Assembly (NCBI GenBank): GCA_049610385.1
Contig: JBMYZL010000006.1
Coordinates: 66,504 to 130,503, forward strand
Direction: 5' to 3'
DNA from: JBMYZL01 sp049610385
GTDB taxonomy: Bacteria; Bacteroidota; Bacteroidia; Flavobacteriales_D; Sanyastnellaceae
DNA length: 64,000 nucleotides
Numbering within the stretch: the stretch's first letter is position 1; the number at the start of each line of letters is the position of its first letter. Shown here piece after piece: positions 16,128 to 26,243 of the stretch. A program made the position numbers and the translations under genes. Below the pieces are notes generated by a model that worked only from the letters and a program-made list of their open reading frames with translations, was not told where the DNA came from and made no database searches.

Positions 16128-17402
16128 ATGCAGCAATTGAATTCCGCCGAATTGATGGCCCTGGAGAACAACCACGGAGCCCACAATTACCATCCTCTTC
16201 CCGTTGTTCTGGACCGTGGCGAAGGTGTTCATGTATGGGATGTAGAAGGCAAACGTTACTATGATTTTTTGAGCGCGTACTCTGCTGTTAATCAAGGACA
16301 TTGTCACCCTCATATTGTCCAAGCCATGGTCAGGCAAACCCAGAAGCTCACCCTGACTTCTCGTGCATTTTACAACTCCAAACTTGGGCCTTACGAGAAG
16401 TACATCACCACCTATTTTGGCTATGACAAGGTGCTGCCCATGAATTCAGGTGCTGAAGCAGTCGAGACAGCTGTAAAAATCGCCCGCAAGTGGGCCTACG
16501 ATGTGAAAGGGATTCCGGCAGGTGAAGCCAAAATCATCACCGCCCAGGAGAACTTTCATGGCCGAACCACGACCATTGTGAGCTTCAGCACGGATGGGGA
16601 TTCGACAGGTGGATTTGGCCCCTTTACCCCCGGGTTTGAGGTCATCCCGTATAACGATACTGATGCCCTTTCTGTCGCACTAAAAGATCCGAATGTTGCG
16701 GCTTTTTTGGTGGAACCCATCCAAGGCGAAGCTGGGGTCAATACCCCGAATGACAGTTACATGCAACAAGTGGCTGCGCTTTGCAAGGAGTCCGGCGTGC
16801 TGTTTATTGCAGATGAAATTCAGACAGGCATTGCGCGCACCGGTGCCTTGTTGGCCACATGCGGCGAATGCAATTGTGAGGGACATTGCGAGCAACAGCC
16901 CGATACTTTCGCAAAGGCGGATATTTTGATTTTGGGCAAAGCGCTCAGCGGAGGCGCATACCCCGTTTCAGCCGTGCTTGCCGATGATGCCATCATGGGG
17001 GTCATTCATCCCGGCCAACATGGCTCGACCTTTGGCGGAAACCCTGTGGCTGCCGAAGTGGCCATCGCCGCATTGGAAGTGGTACAAAATGAACACCTTG
17101 CCCAAAACGCACGTCAGCTCGGCAAGAAGTTCAGAGCCGCGATGCGAGCATTGATGAAGGAAACACAGATGATTTCTTTGGTGCGGGGCCGTGGCTTGTT
17201 GAACGCCATTGTCATCAATGATTCCCCTGACAGTTCAACCGCTTGGGACCTTTGCGTGGCCTTGGCTGAAAATGGTTTGTTGGCCAAACCGACACACGGC
17301 AACATCATTCGCTTCGCCCCGCCATTGGTCATGACGGAAGCGCAATTGGATGAATGCATTGACATCATCAGGAAAACCATCTTGGCTCATCCAAAAGCTT
17401 GA
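16128..17402 (+). CDS. rocD: Ornithine--oxo-acid transaminase
   Basis: A 424-residue class III PLP aminotransferase interconverting ornithine and glutamate semialdehyde, linking arginine and proline metabolism. Expected blocks are [42 protein letters not shown], the PLP-site lead-in [14 protein letters not shown] and the Schiff-base lysine K271 in [10 protein letters not shown] short insert at about 245-254 holds four cysteines (C245, C248, C250, C254) just before the PLP lysine; a similar insert is remembered from other Bacteroidota enzymes. An upstream TTG-type start at 16002 is rejected in favour of the ATG placed 4 bases after a TATTTTTG box. Confidence 0.94.
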   Translation: MQQLNSAELMALENNHGAHNYHPLPVVLDRGEGVHVWDVEGKRYYDFLSAYSAVNQGHCHPHIVQAMVRQTQKLTLTSRAFYNSKLGPYEKYITTYFGYDKVLPMNSGAEAVETAVKIARKWAYDVKGIPAGEAKIITAQENFHGRTTTIVSFSTDGDSTGGFGPFTPGFEVIPYNDTDALSVALKDPNVAAFLVEPIQGEAGVNTPNDSYMQQVAALCKESGVLFIADEIQTGIARTGALLATCGECNCEGHCEQQPDTFAKADILILGKALSGGAYPVSAVLADDAIMGVIHPGQHGSTFGGNPVAAEVAIAALEVVQNEHLAQNARQLGKKFRAAMRALMKETQMISLVRGRGLLNAIVINDSPDSSTAWDLCVALAENGLLAKPTHGNIIRFAPPLVMTEAQLDECIDIIRKTILAHPKA

Positions 17403-17447
17403 CCCCATTTGACTTCTGAAACACATGCCCCCAAGCGGTAGCTGAGT

Positions 17448-18425
17448 TCACAACCACCCGTGTGATTGCATCCAATCATCGTTGTAGACCTTCCCTACGT
17501 AACGGGAGCCGTGATCATGAAAAAGGCAAACCACGACATCCGTGGGCCGAAGTTTGCTCTTGAGTTGACGCAGTCCTTGGAAGGTGGAGCCACAAGAATA
17601 CCCCAAGAACAGGCCTTCCTGACTGGCCAATTCTCGAGCGGCCAAAGCACCATCCTTGTCGGTGACTTTCTCGAAATGATCGATGACATCGAAATCCACA
17701 TTTTTCGGAATGATGTCCTCACCAACGCCCTCAGTAATGTAGGGGTAGATTTCAGATTCATCGAATTCCCCCGTTTCATGGAATTTCTTCAGAACGCTTC
17801 CGTAAGAATCAATGCCCCATATCTGGATGTTCGGATTTTTTTCCTTCAAAAATTTGGCGGTGCCACTGATGGTGCCGCCCGTGCCCACCCCCACTACAAA
17901 GTGCGTGATTCGGCCCTCCGTTTGTGCCCAAATTTCAGGGCCTGTGGAGAGGTAATGGGCTTTGCGATTCGACAAGTTGTCATACTGGTTGCACCAGAAA
18001 CTGTTTTCGATTTCAGCGTTACAACGGGCAGCGACACTGTAGTAACTGTCGGGATGTTCAGGTTCAACAGCAGTGGGGCATACATGAACTTCAGCCCCCA
18101 TTGCCTTCAAGATATCAATCTTCTCTTTCGACTGCTTGTCACTCATGGTACAAATCAACTTGTAGCCCTTGACAGCGCAAGCGAGGGCCAAGCCCATCCC
18201 AGTGTTCCCACTGGTGCATTCGATGATGGTGCCCCCTGGACGAATCAAACCCGAAGCTTCAGCGTCCTCAATCATTTGCAAGGCCATTCGATCCTTGACA
18301 CTGTGACCTGGGTTGAAATACTCGACTTTGGCAAGGATTTCACCCGGAATGTTTTCTGCAATGCGGTTGAGGCGAATCATCGGGGTTTCGCCTATGGCCT
18401 CTAGGATGTTGTTCAGAATGGGCAT
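17448..18425 (-). CDS. PLP-dependent cysteine synthase / cystathionine beta-synthase family
   Basis: A 325-residue fold-type II PLP enzyme. The PLP lysine is K44 in NPGHSVKDR, with the substrate loop TSGNTGMGLA and the phosphate loop GVGTGGTISGT. The segment EPEHPDSYYSVA is more like cystathionine beta-synthase than CysK. C-terminal CBS regulatory domains are absent. It either makes cysteine from O-acetylserine or cystathionine from serine and homocysteine; sequence alone does not decide. A perfect TACCTTTG box lies 21 bases before the ATG. Confidence 0.9.
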   Translation of the reverse strand: MPILNNILEAIGETPMIRLNRIAENIPGEILAKVEYFNPGHSVKDRMALQMIEDAEASGLIRPGGTIIECTSGNTGMGLALACAVKGYKLICTMSDKQSKEKIDILKAMGAEVHVCPTAVEPEHPDSYYSVAARCNAEIENSFWCNQYDNLSNRKAHYLSTGPEIWAQTEGRITHFVVGVGTGGTISGTAKFLKEKNPNIQIWGIDSYGSVLKKFHETGEFDESEIYPYITEGVGEDIIPKNVDFDVIDHFEKVTDKDGALAARELASQEGLFLGYSCGSTFQGLRQLKSKLRPTDVVVCLFHDHGSRYVGKVYNDDWMQSHGWL

Positions 18426-18446
18426 GAATGCAGTCGAAAATCAAGA

Positions 18447-18454
18447 CAAAGGTA
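18447..18454 (-). promoter_or_regulatory. -7 type box TACCTTTG for the cysteine synthase-like gene
   Basis: An exact TAnnTTTG match on the minus strand, 21 bases before the ATG at 18425 and 8 bases past the upstream permease stop. Confidence 0.48.
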
Positions 18455-18462
18455 GGGCGAAC

Positions 18463-19971
18463 TCAGCGCATCCTGAGGGTTTGAGCAGGGTGGATTTGGG
18501 CGGAAGCCAAACCCGGAAGCCAAAGCATGGCAGCGCTCACCGCAAAAGCACCAAACTCCATCGCGAGCAACGCCGAAATTTCCAATTGAACGGGCACACA
18601 GTCCAAGTAGTATGCCGCTGCATCCAAACGCACAATCCCTGTGGAAGCCTGAAGGCCCACGAGGCCAAGACCAAGGGCATTGCCAAATGCAAAGCCCAAG
18701 CCCAAAATTCGGATGCCCTTCCAAAAAAAGATTCGTGTGACATCGCTCACATTCATGCCCAACGCGCGCAACATGCCCACCATCGGCCGCCGCTCCAAAA
18801 TGATGATGAGCATGGCACTGGACATGTTGATGACCGCAATGAGCACCATCAAAACGATGATGATTTGGACATTCAGATCCAACATGCCCAACCAAGCAAA
18901 CAAATCGGGCGAAGCAGCGACCACCGTCTTCGTTGTCCATCCAAAAGGCAAGGCAGAAAATGCTGCATCATCCACGACTTGCAAATCCTGAAAATCAGCA
19001 ATGCGCAATTCATAGCCACTGGCACAGCGTTGCCATGCCCCCCCCGCATGCGTCACCTGCCAAATCCCATCGAGCCCTTTTTCCACCCAAGCCGTGTCCT
19101 GCCCCCAGCGTTCACCGCCATCCATCACCACCTCCAAACGAGTCCCAGGGGACAAAATGCTGCCATCGAAAGGACCTTCCCCTTGCCAAAGAATAGCTTC
19201 CTCCCCTGCGTGGCGCCAAATCACTTCCCCACGACAGGAACCGATTCCACGCGCCTGTATTTGGTCTTCAGAAGCAGTCACCAAAAGTTCCACGCCCCAA
19301 CCTGCAGCCCGCTGTATATGAGCCTGAGGAATGAAGACAAATTCCTCATCAAACTCCAGCATGCCCGTATCATACAGGGCAACCAAGGTCAAAGTCCTGG
19401 GCCGGACATCCCCCCGATCTGAAATCAGGTAGACGGCCACACGATCCCCAAGCTCAATGCGCAACTGCTGGGCCAAAACACGGGAAAGCACCACCTCCTC
19501 CGCATCCACAGTCACCGGTAGGTTACCGGAAATCAAAGCGTCCTCGAGAAGGTGATTGTGGGCATCCGGGCCGATGCCTTTCAATATGACCCCTGAGAGC
19601 TCATCTGTCGTTTCACAAATCCCAGGGATGGTTGTGAATGGAGCCACATCCACGATGCCCTCGACTGCTGCCAATTGGGCCTCAACTTCTGCATCACGAA
19701 CAATCCAAGGCCGCGAAACATCTCCGTTCAAGACCGTGATGTGCGATTGGAAACCAATGGCCAAATCTTGAATCTCCCTCTGGAATCCCGTCACCACAGC
19801 CAAAGCCAAAATCATCAACGCCACCCCCAAACCCACTCCAGCTGTTGCGAGTTGTACCACAGGACGCGACCATGACTTGGTGTTTTGTTCCTGCGACAAT
19901 CGCCACGCAATTTTTCGGGGCAGGCCCGATTGAATGCGTCTGTCTCCTCCCTTGGGATGATCTTCTTTCAC
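18463..19971 (-). CDS. LolC/E-like ABC transporter permease (FtsX superfamily)
   Basis: A 502-residue inner-membrane protein resembling lipoprotein-releasing permeases. It has an N-terminal anchor (VQLATAGVGLGVALMILALA), a large periplasmic domain, then three C-terminal helices including IIIVLMVLIAVINMSSAML followed by the FtsX coupling block MVGMLRALGM. No ATPase partner is nearby. The start is uncertain: the frame is open to 20076. GTG at 19971 is chosen because a TATTTTCG box ends exactly 4 bases before it, as at other genes here. An ATT at 19935 with a GGAGGAG sequence before it would also give a homologue-like N-terminus. Confidence 0.86.
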   Translation of the reverse strand: MKEDHPKGGDRRIQSGLPRKIAWRLSQEQNTKSWSRPVVQLATAGVGLGVALMILALAVVTGFQREIQDLAIGFQSHITVLNGDVSRPWIVRDAEVEAQLAAVEGIVDVAPFTTIPGICETTDELSGVILKGIGPDAHNHLLEDALISGNLPVTVDAEEVVLSRVLAQQLRIELGDRVAVYLISDRGDVRPRTLTLVALYDTGMLEFDEEFVFIPQAHIQRAAGWGVELLVTASEDQIQARGIGSCRGEVIWRHAGEEAILWQGEGPFDGSILSPGTRLEVVMDGGERWGQDTAWVEKGLDGIWQVTHAGGAWQRCASGYELRIADFQDLQVVDDAAFSALPFGWTTKTVVAASPDLFAWLGMLDLNVQIIIVLMVLIAVINMSSAMLIIILERRPMVGMLRALGMNVSDVTRIFFWKGIRILGLGFAFGNALGLGLVGLQASTGIVRLDAAAYYLDCVPVQLEISALLAMEFGAFAVSAAMLWLPGLASAQIHPAQTLRMR

Positions 19972-19975
19972 GTGC

Positions 19976-19983
19976 CGAAAATA
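19976..19983 (-). promoter_or_regulatory. -7 type box TATTTTCG for the LolC/E-like gene, 4 bases before GTG
   Basis: On the minus strand TATTTTCG, then GCAC, then GTG at 19971. One change from TAnnTTTG; spacing equals that at cinA, pyrE, rocD, ppk1 and the E1 gene. Confidence 0.42.
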
Positions 19984-20047
19984 CGCGGACACAAAAAAAG
20001 TTGACTGGACAATCCCGGACTTCTTGTTGAACGTTGCAATTTGCATC

Positions 20048-21367
20048 ATGGACATGTTCTCTATCCTTTCGCGCAATGTTCAGTGGCCATCCCGGCGAAC
20101 CTTATTCAAGGTCGGCTTGGGGCTCTGCGCCGGGTTGTGCTGGAGTTCGCCCCTGGCATGGGGCCAATCCATTCATGTCAAAGCCCGTTCAACCCCTGCT
20201 GGACGCGTGGGTCTGGGTCATGAGCAAATCCGTGAAATTTACACCGCACTCGGCAGCGGCCGTGCTCCGGTGGCAATCGTCGCGAACCACACTTCTGTGC
20301 TCTTCGCTGACATCGAGCATCGCCAGCCTGTTCATCTCGTGGACACCTTGCTGGGCCTGGGCGTGGATGTTCGCAAGGTGTTCGCCCCAGAGCATGGTTT
20401 CAGAGGAGATGCCGCCAATGGGGCGTTCATCGAAGATGGTATCGATGAAAAAACAGGTCTTCCGGTGATTTCTTTGCACGGGAAACACAAAAAACCCACC
20501 CCGGAGATGTTGTCCGATGTGCGCGCCATCGTTTTTGACATTCAAGACGTGGGCGCCCGTTTCTACACCTACTTGAGCACTTTGGCCTTGTTGATGGAAG
20601 CTGCAGCGGAAAACGACAAATTGGTGCTGGTTTTGGACCGACCCAATCCCCATGCCCACCACATGGTGGGGCCCCTCCTCGAACCCGAAATGCAATCCTT
20701 TGTAGGCCATCTGCCCGTGCCCTTGGTTCATGGCATGACGCTGGGAGAGATGGCGCAAATGATCAACGGAGAAGGTTGGCTGCCGGGCGGAATCGCGTGT
20801 GATTTGGAAGTTGTTCCTTGCAAAAACTATGCCCATAGTGACATTTGGTTTCCTCCGATTGCTCCGAGTCCGAACTTGCCTTCTGCGGCCTCCATCGCCT
20901 TGTATCCATCGCTGTGTCTGTTCGAAGCTACAGCTGTCAGTGTGGGTCGAGGCACCCCATCACCATTTGAAATCATCGGTTACCCAGGTCATGCTGTGGG
21001 GTCTTTTGCCTTTGTTCCCGAGCCCATCACCGGTGCCGCTCCCCACCCGAAACATGAAGGTCGACAATGTACCGGCATCTCCCTGAAAACCGCTGGTGAA
21101 ATCGCAATGCGCGAACCCGATGGTTTCTCTTGGTCCTGGTTGCTTTCCACCTTTGAACAGTGGTGCCTTGAAGGCCGTTCCAAAGAAAAGTTCTTTACAC
21201 AACCGGATTTCTTTGACAAGTTGGCCGGGACCCAATCCGTCCGCAACGCTTTGGAGGAAGGCGATGACTGGACGGCATTGGAATCCCAGTGGCTGAGCGC
21301 CCTCCAAAATTTCGACACCCAACGTCAACCCTATCTGTTGTATCCCATGCAACGCAATTCCCCTTGA
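20048..21367 (+). CDS. DUF1343 / NamZ-type exo-beta-N-acetylmuramidase
   Basis: A 439-residue exported protein with a signal sequence ending near LAWGQS. DUF1343 includes NamZ (YbbC of Bacillus subtilis), which removes terminal MurNAc during peptidoglycan recycling. Family blocks are VAIVANHTSVLF, KVFAPEHGFRGDAANGA, VFDIQDVGARFYTY, VLDRPNPHAH and PSPNLPSAASIALYPSLC. The catalytic Glu is probably in the APEHGFRG block. Start choice: ATG at 20048 (another in-frame ATG is at 20054); the TTTG of an imperfect GCAATTTG box ends 4 bases before 20048. It is divergent from the permease gene. Confidence 0.9.
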   Translation: MDMFSILSRNVQWPSRRTLFKVGLGLCAGLCWSSPLAWGQSIHVKARSTPAGRVGLGHEQIREIYTALGSGRAPVAIVANHTSVLFADIEHRQPVHLVDTLLGLGVDVRKVFAPEHGFRGDAANGAFIEDGIDEKTGLPVISLHGKHKKPTPEMLSDVRAIVFDIQDVGARFYTYLSTLALLMEAAAENDKLVLVLDRPNPHAHHMVGPLLEPEMQSFVGHLPVPLVHGMTLGEMAQMINGEGWLPGGIACDLEVVPCKNYAHSDIWFPPIAPSPNLPSAASIALYPSLCLFEATAVSVGRGTPSPFEIIGYPGHAVGSFAFVPEPITGAAPHPKHEGRQCTGISLKTAGEIAMREPDGFSWSWLLSTFEQWCLEGRSKEKFFTQPDFFDKLAGTQSVRNALEEGDDWTALESQWLSALQNFDTQRQPYLLYPMQRNSP

Positions 21368-21399
21368 CCGCGTTATCTTCACGCCCTCAACCTCGTCGC

Positions 21400-21927
21400 A
21401 TGAAGAAGATTCTGCCCCTCCTCCTGATCGGCCTTGCGGTCACTTTCTCCGCTTGTTACGAAGCGGATGAATTTGTGAATCCTGTGTTCAATTGCGAATG
21501 TGGAAGCATGACATACAATGGCACAGAATTGCCGCTGAAGATGGCTGAAGCGATTGTACCCGACTCGCTGAATCCACTTTCACGCCGGTACCATTTGGTG
21601 GCCGATTTGCGCTCGGAAGCGGAGGTCAAGGAGCATGCCCCTGCGCGGGATCTGACCGTTTTCCTCCAGGTAGACACTTTGGACCAAAATGTGTTTTACA
21701 TCCCCGCTGATGGCATTCCGAATTTGATTCAAGAGATCGACCGCTCGGACACACTATTCGGCGGCGTGCGAGATTTTGTTGTGACCAATGGTGTGATTCA
21801 GGTGACTCCGGCCTATCTGGGTGGAGCCGAGCCGGTGAACTTTCAATTTGAAATGCGCGAGGTGATTGATGGCGAACTCGTGGGCTTTGTGGTGCCTTTA
21901 TCAGGCACCTTCACCGTTGAAATTTGA
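21400..21927 (+). CDS. Hypothetical lipoprotein
   Basis: A 175-residue protein with a lipoprotein-type signal (MKKILPLLLIGLAVTFSAC), the cysteine being the likely lipidation site. The mature part has two more cysteines close together (NCECGS) and is otherwise beta-rich and acidic. No family was recognised. It starts 32 bases after the muramidase gene on the same strand and may be co-transcribed; a TATCTTCA box lies 18 bases before the ATG, so an own promoter is also possible. The longer open frame upstream overlaps the muramidase end and is rejected. Confidence 0.75.
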   Translation: MKKILPLLLIGLAVTFSACYEADEFVNPVFNCECGSMTYNGTELPLKMAEAIVPDSLNPLSRRYHLVADLRSEAEVKEHAPARDLTVFLQVDTLDQNVFYIPADGIPNLIQEIDRSDTLFGGVRDFVVTNGVIQVTPAYLGGAEPVNFQFEMREVIDGELVGFVVPLSGTFTVEI

Positions 21928-21958
21928 GGTCGACCCCCGGGGCTTCTCCTCTCCGCTC

Positions 21959-23200
21959 TCACTCCCTGCCCAGCGCCACGATGGGGTCCAGTTTGGCGGC
22001 TTGTCTTGCAGGCATGTAACCGCTGGCAAGGCTCGTGATGAATGACAACACAACACCAAGGACCATCCAACCCCACGGAACCACAAACGGGGTTTCCAGA
22101 AACGAGGCCACCAGATTGCCCACCAACAAGCCCAGCAAAACCCCCACAATTCCACCCAACTGGCCGATGATGATGACCTCCACGAGGAACTGAGTCCGAA
22201 TGGCTTTAGGTGAGGCCCCGAGGGCTTTTCTGGTTCCAATTTCACGTGTCCGTTCCGCCACACTCACCAACATGATGTTCATCAACCCGATCCCAGCACC
22301 GAACAAAGTAATCAGGCCAATCACCGTCGCGGCCATGGTGATTCCACCTGTGGCTTCTCCAAGCGTTTCGACCATGGCATTGGATTGACTGACATCAAAA
22401 GAACTGTCTTCACCCGGCCGATCACCACGAATGACCCGGAACAACCCAGTGGCCACCTCAGCCTGAGTTGCAACGTCCTGGGCATCCTGCACTTGACAGG
22501 TCAGTCTGTAGCTCCTCCCCTCATCGGAAAATTGGCGACGAACACATGGGATGGGAATCATGCACTGGTTGTCTTGTGACATGCCAAACGCACGACCGCG
22601 CATGGCAAGCACCCCAACCACCACATAGCGCGACGACCCGATGAGAAAATCCGCCCCTACCGGATCTTCCCAGGGCTCGAACAACTCAGCAGCAATGTCC
22701 GCTCCGATGAGTGCAACCTGGGCCCCCGATTCGGCATCCAAATCATTGATGTTTCGGCCATTCGAGACTTCGTAACCACTGATGGACAAGTAGTTTTCAT
22801 CCACCCCCAAGATTTGGATATTCGGATTGGTTCTTTCGCTGCCTCGGGACAACGTTGCGGTTCCCGAACCGTAAACGTTGTATGCCACCTCAAACTCAGC
22901 GTCCGCCTCTTCGGCCAAGGCCGCAAAACGTCGACAATCGCGGTATGTGATCACCTCCCCACGAACCACACGCATGCCCCGTCGAAATCCACCTTCTACC
23001 TTCTGCCGAATGGTGAAGGAGTGGGTGCCCAATGAAGAAAACTGTTGCTCCACATTGGCCTCCAAAGACGAAGTGGCTGTCGTCATGCTGATCAACGCCA
23101 TGATGCCCAGTCCAATGATGGCCACTGTCAGCCCTGTCCGAAGCAAATTTCCTCGGATGGAGCGCAAGGCCACAACAATCTGTTCTCTCAGGAGCTCCAC
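21959..23200 (-). CDS. MacB-like ABC transporter permease
   Basis: A 413-residue protein with MacB layout. It has an N-terminal helix after [16 protein letters not shown], a periplasmic MacB_PCD domain, and an FtsX domain with the coupling block [20 protein letters not shown] and three helices. The end [17 protein letters not shown] is typical. The ATPase and periplasmic adaptor partners are not adjacent. GTG at 23200 is preferred because it gives the usual short tail before the first helix and leaves the palindrome at 23204-23228 non-coding. ATG at 23275 adds 25 residues and would overlap the aconitase start by 14 bases. Confidence 0.87.
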   Translation of the reverse strand: MELLREQIVVALRSIRGNLLRTGLTVAIIGLGIMALISMTTATSSLEANVEQQFSSLGTHSFTIRQKVEGGFRRGMRVVRGEVITYRDCRRFAALAEEADAEFEVAYNVYGSGTATLSRGSERTNPNIQILGVDENYLSISGYEVSNGRNINDLDAESGAQVALIGADIAAELFEPWEDPVGADFLIGSSRYVVVGVLAMRGRAFGMSQDNQCMIPIPCVRRQFSDEGRSYRLTCQVQDAQDVATQAEVATGLFRVIRGDRPGEDSSFDVSQSNAMVETLGEATGGITMAATVIGLITLFGAGIGLMNIMLVSVAERTREIGTRKALGASPKAIRTQFLVEVIIIGQLGGIVGVLLGLLVGNLVASFLETPFVVPWGWMVLGVVLSFITSLASGYMPARQAAKLDPIVALGRE

Positions 23201-23203
23201 AGG

Positions 23204-23228
23204 TGTAAATGTACTGCTTACATTTACA
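23204..23228. promoter_or_regulatory. Perfect 10+10 palindrome (operator candidate) between permease and aconitase genes
   Basis: TGTAAATGTA, spacer CTGCT, then TACATTTACA: both arms are perfect inverse complements. It ends 4 bases before the permease GTG and 34 bases before the aconitase ATG. Each arm contains TACATTTA, one base from the TAnnTTTG promoter box, once per strand. A dimeric regulator bound here would cover both divergent promoters. The regulator is unknown. Confidence 0.6.
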
Positions 23229-23261
23229 GGCCGAACTGACCCTCTAACAGATTCACGGAAG

Positions 23262-25526
23262 ATGATTTTTGACATTGATATGATCCGCGCGGTTTATGAA
23301 CGCTTTCCAAAACGTGTTGCCGCGGCGCGAAAGGCCACGAACAAACCCCTGACCCTCGCTGAAAAAATCTTGTACACCCACCTTTGGGCTGGAGAAGCGG
23401 AACAAGCCTTTGCTCGGGGTGCAGACTATGTGGATTTCGCACCGGACCGGGTCGCCATGCAAGATGCCACAGCCCAAATGGCCTTGTTGCAATTCATGCA
23501 GGCCGGAAAGGCAAAAGCCGCTGTGCCTTCAACGGTTCACTGCGACCACTTGATTCAAGCACGCACTGAGGCCAATTCTGACCTTCAAGACGCCATCAAC
23601 AAGAACAACGAAGTGTTCAATTTCTTGGAATCTGTTTCCAACAAGTACGGCATCGGATTTTGGAAGCCTGGCGCAGGCATCATTCACCAGGTGGTTTTGG
23701 AAAATTATGCTTTCCCCGGGGGCATGATGATTGGTACGGATAGTCACACCGTTAATGCCGGTGGACTGGGCATGGTGGCCATTGGGGTCGGAGGTGCGGA
23801 CGCCGTGGACGTCATGGCCGGCATGGCTTGGGAGTTGAAATTCCCAAAACTGATTGGCATCAAATTGACAGGCAAACTCAGCGGTTGGGCATCTGCCAAA
23901 GATGTCATCTTGAAAGTCGCCGGGATTTTGAGTGTGAAAGGCGGAACAGGCTGCATCGTGGAATATTTCGGTGAAGGGGCCAAATCCCTGAGTTGCACAG
24001 GAAAAGGAACCATTTGCAACATGGGAGCGGAAATCGGTGCCACCACGTCCACCTTTGGTTACGACGCTTCCATGGAACGATATCTGAGAGCCACAGGGCG
24101 CGCGGACGTGGCTGATTTGGCCAATGGCATCCAAGAACACTTGACCGGTGACCCTGAAGTCTACGCTCAACCCGAGAACCATTTCGACGAAGTCATTGAA
24201 ATCAACCTGAGCGAATTGGAACCTCATCTCAATGGCCCATTCACCCCAGATCGTGCAACCCCTATCAGCCAAATGCGGGCTCAAGCTGAAGCTCATGGAT
24301 GGCCGACAAGCATTGAATATGGCCTGATTGGGAGTTGCACCAATTCCAGCTATGAGGACATCAGCCGGTCCGCTTCCATCGCAAAGCAAGCCGTTGACAA
24401 AGGTGTCGCAGCCTCAGCGACATTGACCATCACACCCGGATCAGAGCAAGTTCGTTACACCATCGAACGGGACGGCTTCACCAGCATATTTGAAGCAATG
24501 GGTGGGAAGGTCTTCGCAAATGCATGCGGTCCTTGCATCGGTCAATGGGCGAGAGAAGGTGCAGACAAGAAAGAAAAAAACAGCATTGTTCATTCATTCA
24601 ATCGAAACTTTGCGAAACGTGCCGATGGCAATCCGAACACACATGCATTCGTCGGTTCACCGGAATTGGTCACCGCCATTGCCATTGCCGGAGATTTGGC
24701 CTTCAACCCACTGAAGGACACATTGCGCAATGCCGAGGGAGAAGAAGTGATGCTTGAGGAGCCACGCGGGGAAGAATTGCCTACAGCCGGTTTTGCTGTA
24801 GAAGACAGGGGGTATTTGGCTCCCGCGGCAGATGGAAGCCAGGTGGAAGTGGTTGTAAAGTCTGGAAGTGAGCGATTGCAACTCTTGGACCCCTTTGCGC
24901 CTTGGAGTGGAGACAACCTGACTGGGGTGAAATTGTTGATCAAGGCAGCGGGAAAATGCACAACAGATCACATCTCGATGGCTGGGCCTTGGTTGCGTTA
25001 TCGTGGTCATTTGGACAACATTGCGAACAATACGCTGACAGGTGCCGTCAATGCCTTCAATGGGGCCACGAATCAGGTGAAAAACCAACTCACAGGTGAA
25101 TACGGCGAAGTACCCGCCGTACAGCGAGCTTACAAGGCCGCTGGTGTACCTACCATCGTGGTTGGGGACTCGAACTACGGTGAAGGAAGCTCACGTGAAC
25201 ATGCGGCGATGCAGCCAAGGCACTTGGGCGTCCGTGCCGTTTTGGTGAAATCATTCGCTCGGATTCACGAGACGAATTTGAAAAAACAAGGCATGTTGGC
25301 CCTGACCTTCAGCAATGAAGCCGACTATGACCTGATTCAGGAGGATGACACAATGGATTTCAAAGATTTGGCATCATTCGCTCCTGGAAAACCGTTGACG
25401 CTGGACATCACCCATGCAGATGGTTCTCGTGACAGCATCCAAGTTTTGCATACTTACAACGCACAACAAATCGCTTGGTTCCGAGCCGGTAGTGCATTGA
25501 ACCTCATCAAGCAAGAAAACACCTAA
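23262..25526 (+). CDS. acn: Aconitate hydratase (mitochondrial-type)
   Basis: A 754-residue TCA-cycle enzyme interconverting citrate and isocitrate with a [4Fe-4S] cluster. Cluster cysteines lie in [11 protein letters not shown] and [10 protein letters not shown]. Other blocks are [27 protein letters not shown] and LNLIKQENT at the C-terminus. Length and sequence fit the mitochondrial-type aconitase usual in Bacteroidota, not E. coli AcnB. The ATG at 23262 is chosen; the upstream open frame is antisense to the permease. The palindrome 34 bases upstream may regulate it. The DUF3575 gene follows after 4 bases. Confidence 0.97.
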   Translation: MIFDIDMIRAVYERFPKRVAAARKATNKPLTLAEKILYTHLWAGEAEQAFARGADYVDFAPDRVAMQDATAQMALLQFMQAGKAKAAVPSTVHCDHLIQARTEANSDLQDAINKNNEVFNFLESVSNKYGIGFWKPGAGIIHQVVLENYAFPGGMMIGTDSHTVNAGGLGMVAIGVGGADAVDVMAGMAWELKFPKLIGIKLTGKLSGWASAKDVILKVAGILSVKGGTGCIVEYFGEGAKSLSCTGKGTICNMGAEIGATTSTFGYDASMERYLRATGRADVADLANGIQEHLTGDPEVYAQPENHFDEVIEINLSELEPHLNGPFTPDRATPISQMRAQAEAHGWPTSIEYGLIGSCTNSSYEDISRSASIAKQAVDKGVAASATLTITPGSEQVRYTIERDGFTSIFEAMGGKVFANACGPCIGQWAREGADKKEKNSIVHSFNRNFAKRADGNPNTHAFVGSPELVTAIAIAGDLAFNPLKDTLRNAEGEEVMLEEPRGEELPTAGFAVEDRGYLAPAADGSQVEVVVKSGSERLQLLDPFAPWSGDNLTGVKLLIKAAGKCTTDHISMAGPWLRYRGHLDNIANNTLTGAVNAFNGATNQVKNQLTGEYGEVPAVQRAYKAAGVPTIVVGDSNYGEGSSREHAAMQPRHLGVRAVLVKSFARIHETNLKKQGMLALTFSNEADYDLIQEDDTMDFKDLASFAPGKPLTLDITHADGSRDSIQVLHTYNAQQIAWFRAGSALNLIKQENT

Positions 25527-25530
25527 CCCC

Positions 25531-26226
25531 ATGAAGACGCAATCATTTTTCGTTTTGGTCTGCACTGGCCTGTTGCTGACAACATTCAACCCACTTCAGG
25601 CCCAGCTCGATTCCGGAGAACCTCAGTTCAAGGGAACAATCAAATGGAATCCCCTCGGGATTTTTGCGGGTCAATATCAATTCGGGTACGAGCACATGCT
25701 CAACGACCGCATGTCGGTTCAACTCATGGCTGGGTTGGTCAATCAGCGTACGGATCAAGTTTACCAAAACTTCGTTCTCGAAGAACAGTACCGTTATGAG
25801 CAACTCAAAAGTGGGTTCATTGCCATACCCGAATTCCGGTATTATGTGTCACCTCAAGATTTTGGCGCACCGGAAGGCCTCTTTGTTTCTGCATTTGCAC
25901 GCATCCTCAACCTCACTTACGATTTAGACGATACGGCAGATGAAGGGCAATGGGGGGACTTGAGTCGAATGGATGAACGCTTGGTGATTGGAGGCGGATT
26001 GGTTCTTGGTTACGGATATTACTTGGACAATGGCTTGATGTTGGAAGCTTTTATTGGACCGCAGTTCAAATCTGTCAACTTTGACCGGACATACGACAAT
26101 CCAGATTTGGATGAAGAAACGGGTGATGCGAGGTTTGACGAAAAGTTCGTCGACATTTCACTCGGCAACATTGACAACGATGGCGGAGGCGTCCGATTTG
26201 GCATCAACGTCGGCTTCGCATTCTGA
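25531..26226 (+). CDS. Outer-membrane beta-barrel protein, DUF3575-like
   Basis: A 231-residue protein with a signal peptide ending in LQAQ, then alternating aromatic/hydrophobic strands (WNPLGIFAGQYQFGYEHML, VIGGGLVLGYGYYLDNG) and a C-terminal phenylalanine (FGINVGFAF), as in Bam-inserted barrels. It is probably an 8-10 strand barrel. Function is unknown. It begins 4 bases after the aconitase stop, so it is probably co-transcribed. An acidic loop (NPDLDEETGDARFDE) lies between late strands and probably faces outside. Confidence 0.82.
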   Translation: MKTQSFFVLVCTGLLLTTFNPLQAQLDSGEPQFKGTIKWNPLGIFAGQYQFGYEHMLNDRMSVQLMAGLVNQRTDQVYQNFVLEEQYRYEQLKSGFIAIPEFRYYVSPQDFGAPEGLFVSAFARILNLTYDLDDTADEGQWGDLSRMDERLVIGGGLVLGYGYYLDNGLMLEAFIGPQFKSVNFDRTYDNPDLDEETGDARFDEKFVDISLGNIDNDGGGVRFGINVGFAF

Positions 26227-26243
26227 TTGAGAAGCCCTTCAAC

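Noticed and set aside
18313..19422. 369-codon open frame on the plus strand
   Set aside because: Antisense to the LolC/E-like permease and the cysteine synthase start; no recognisable features.
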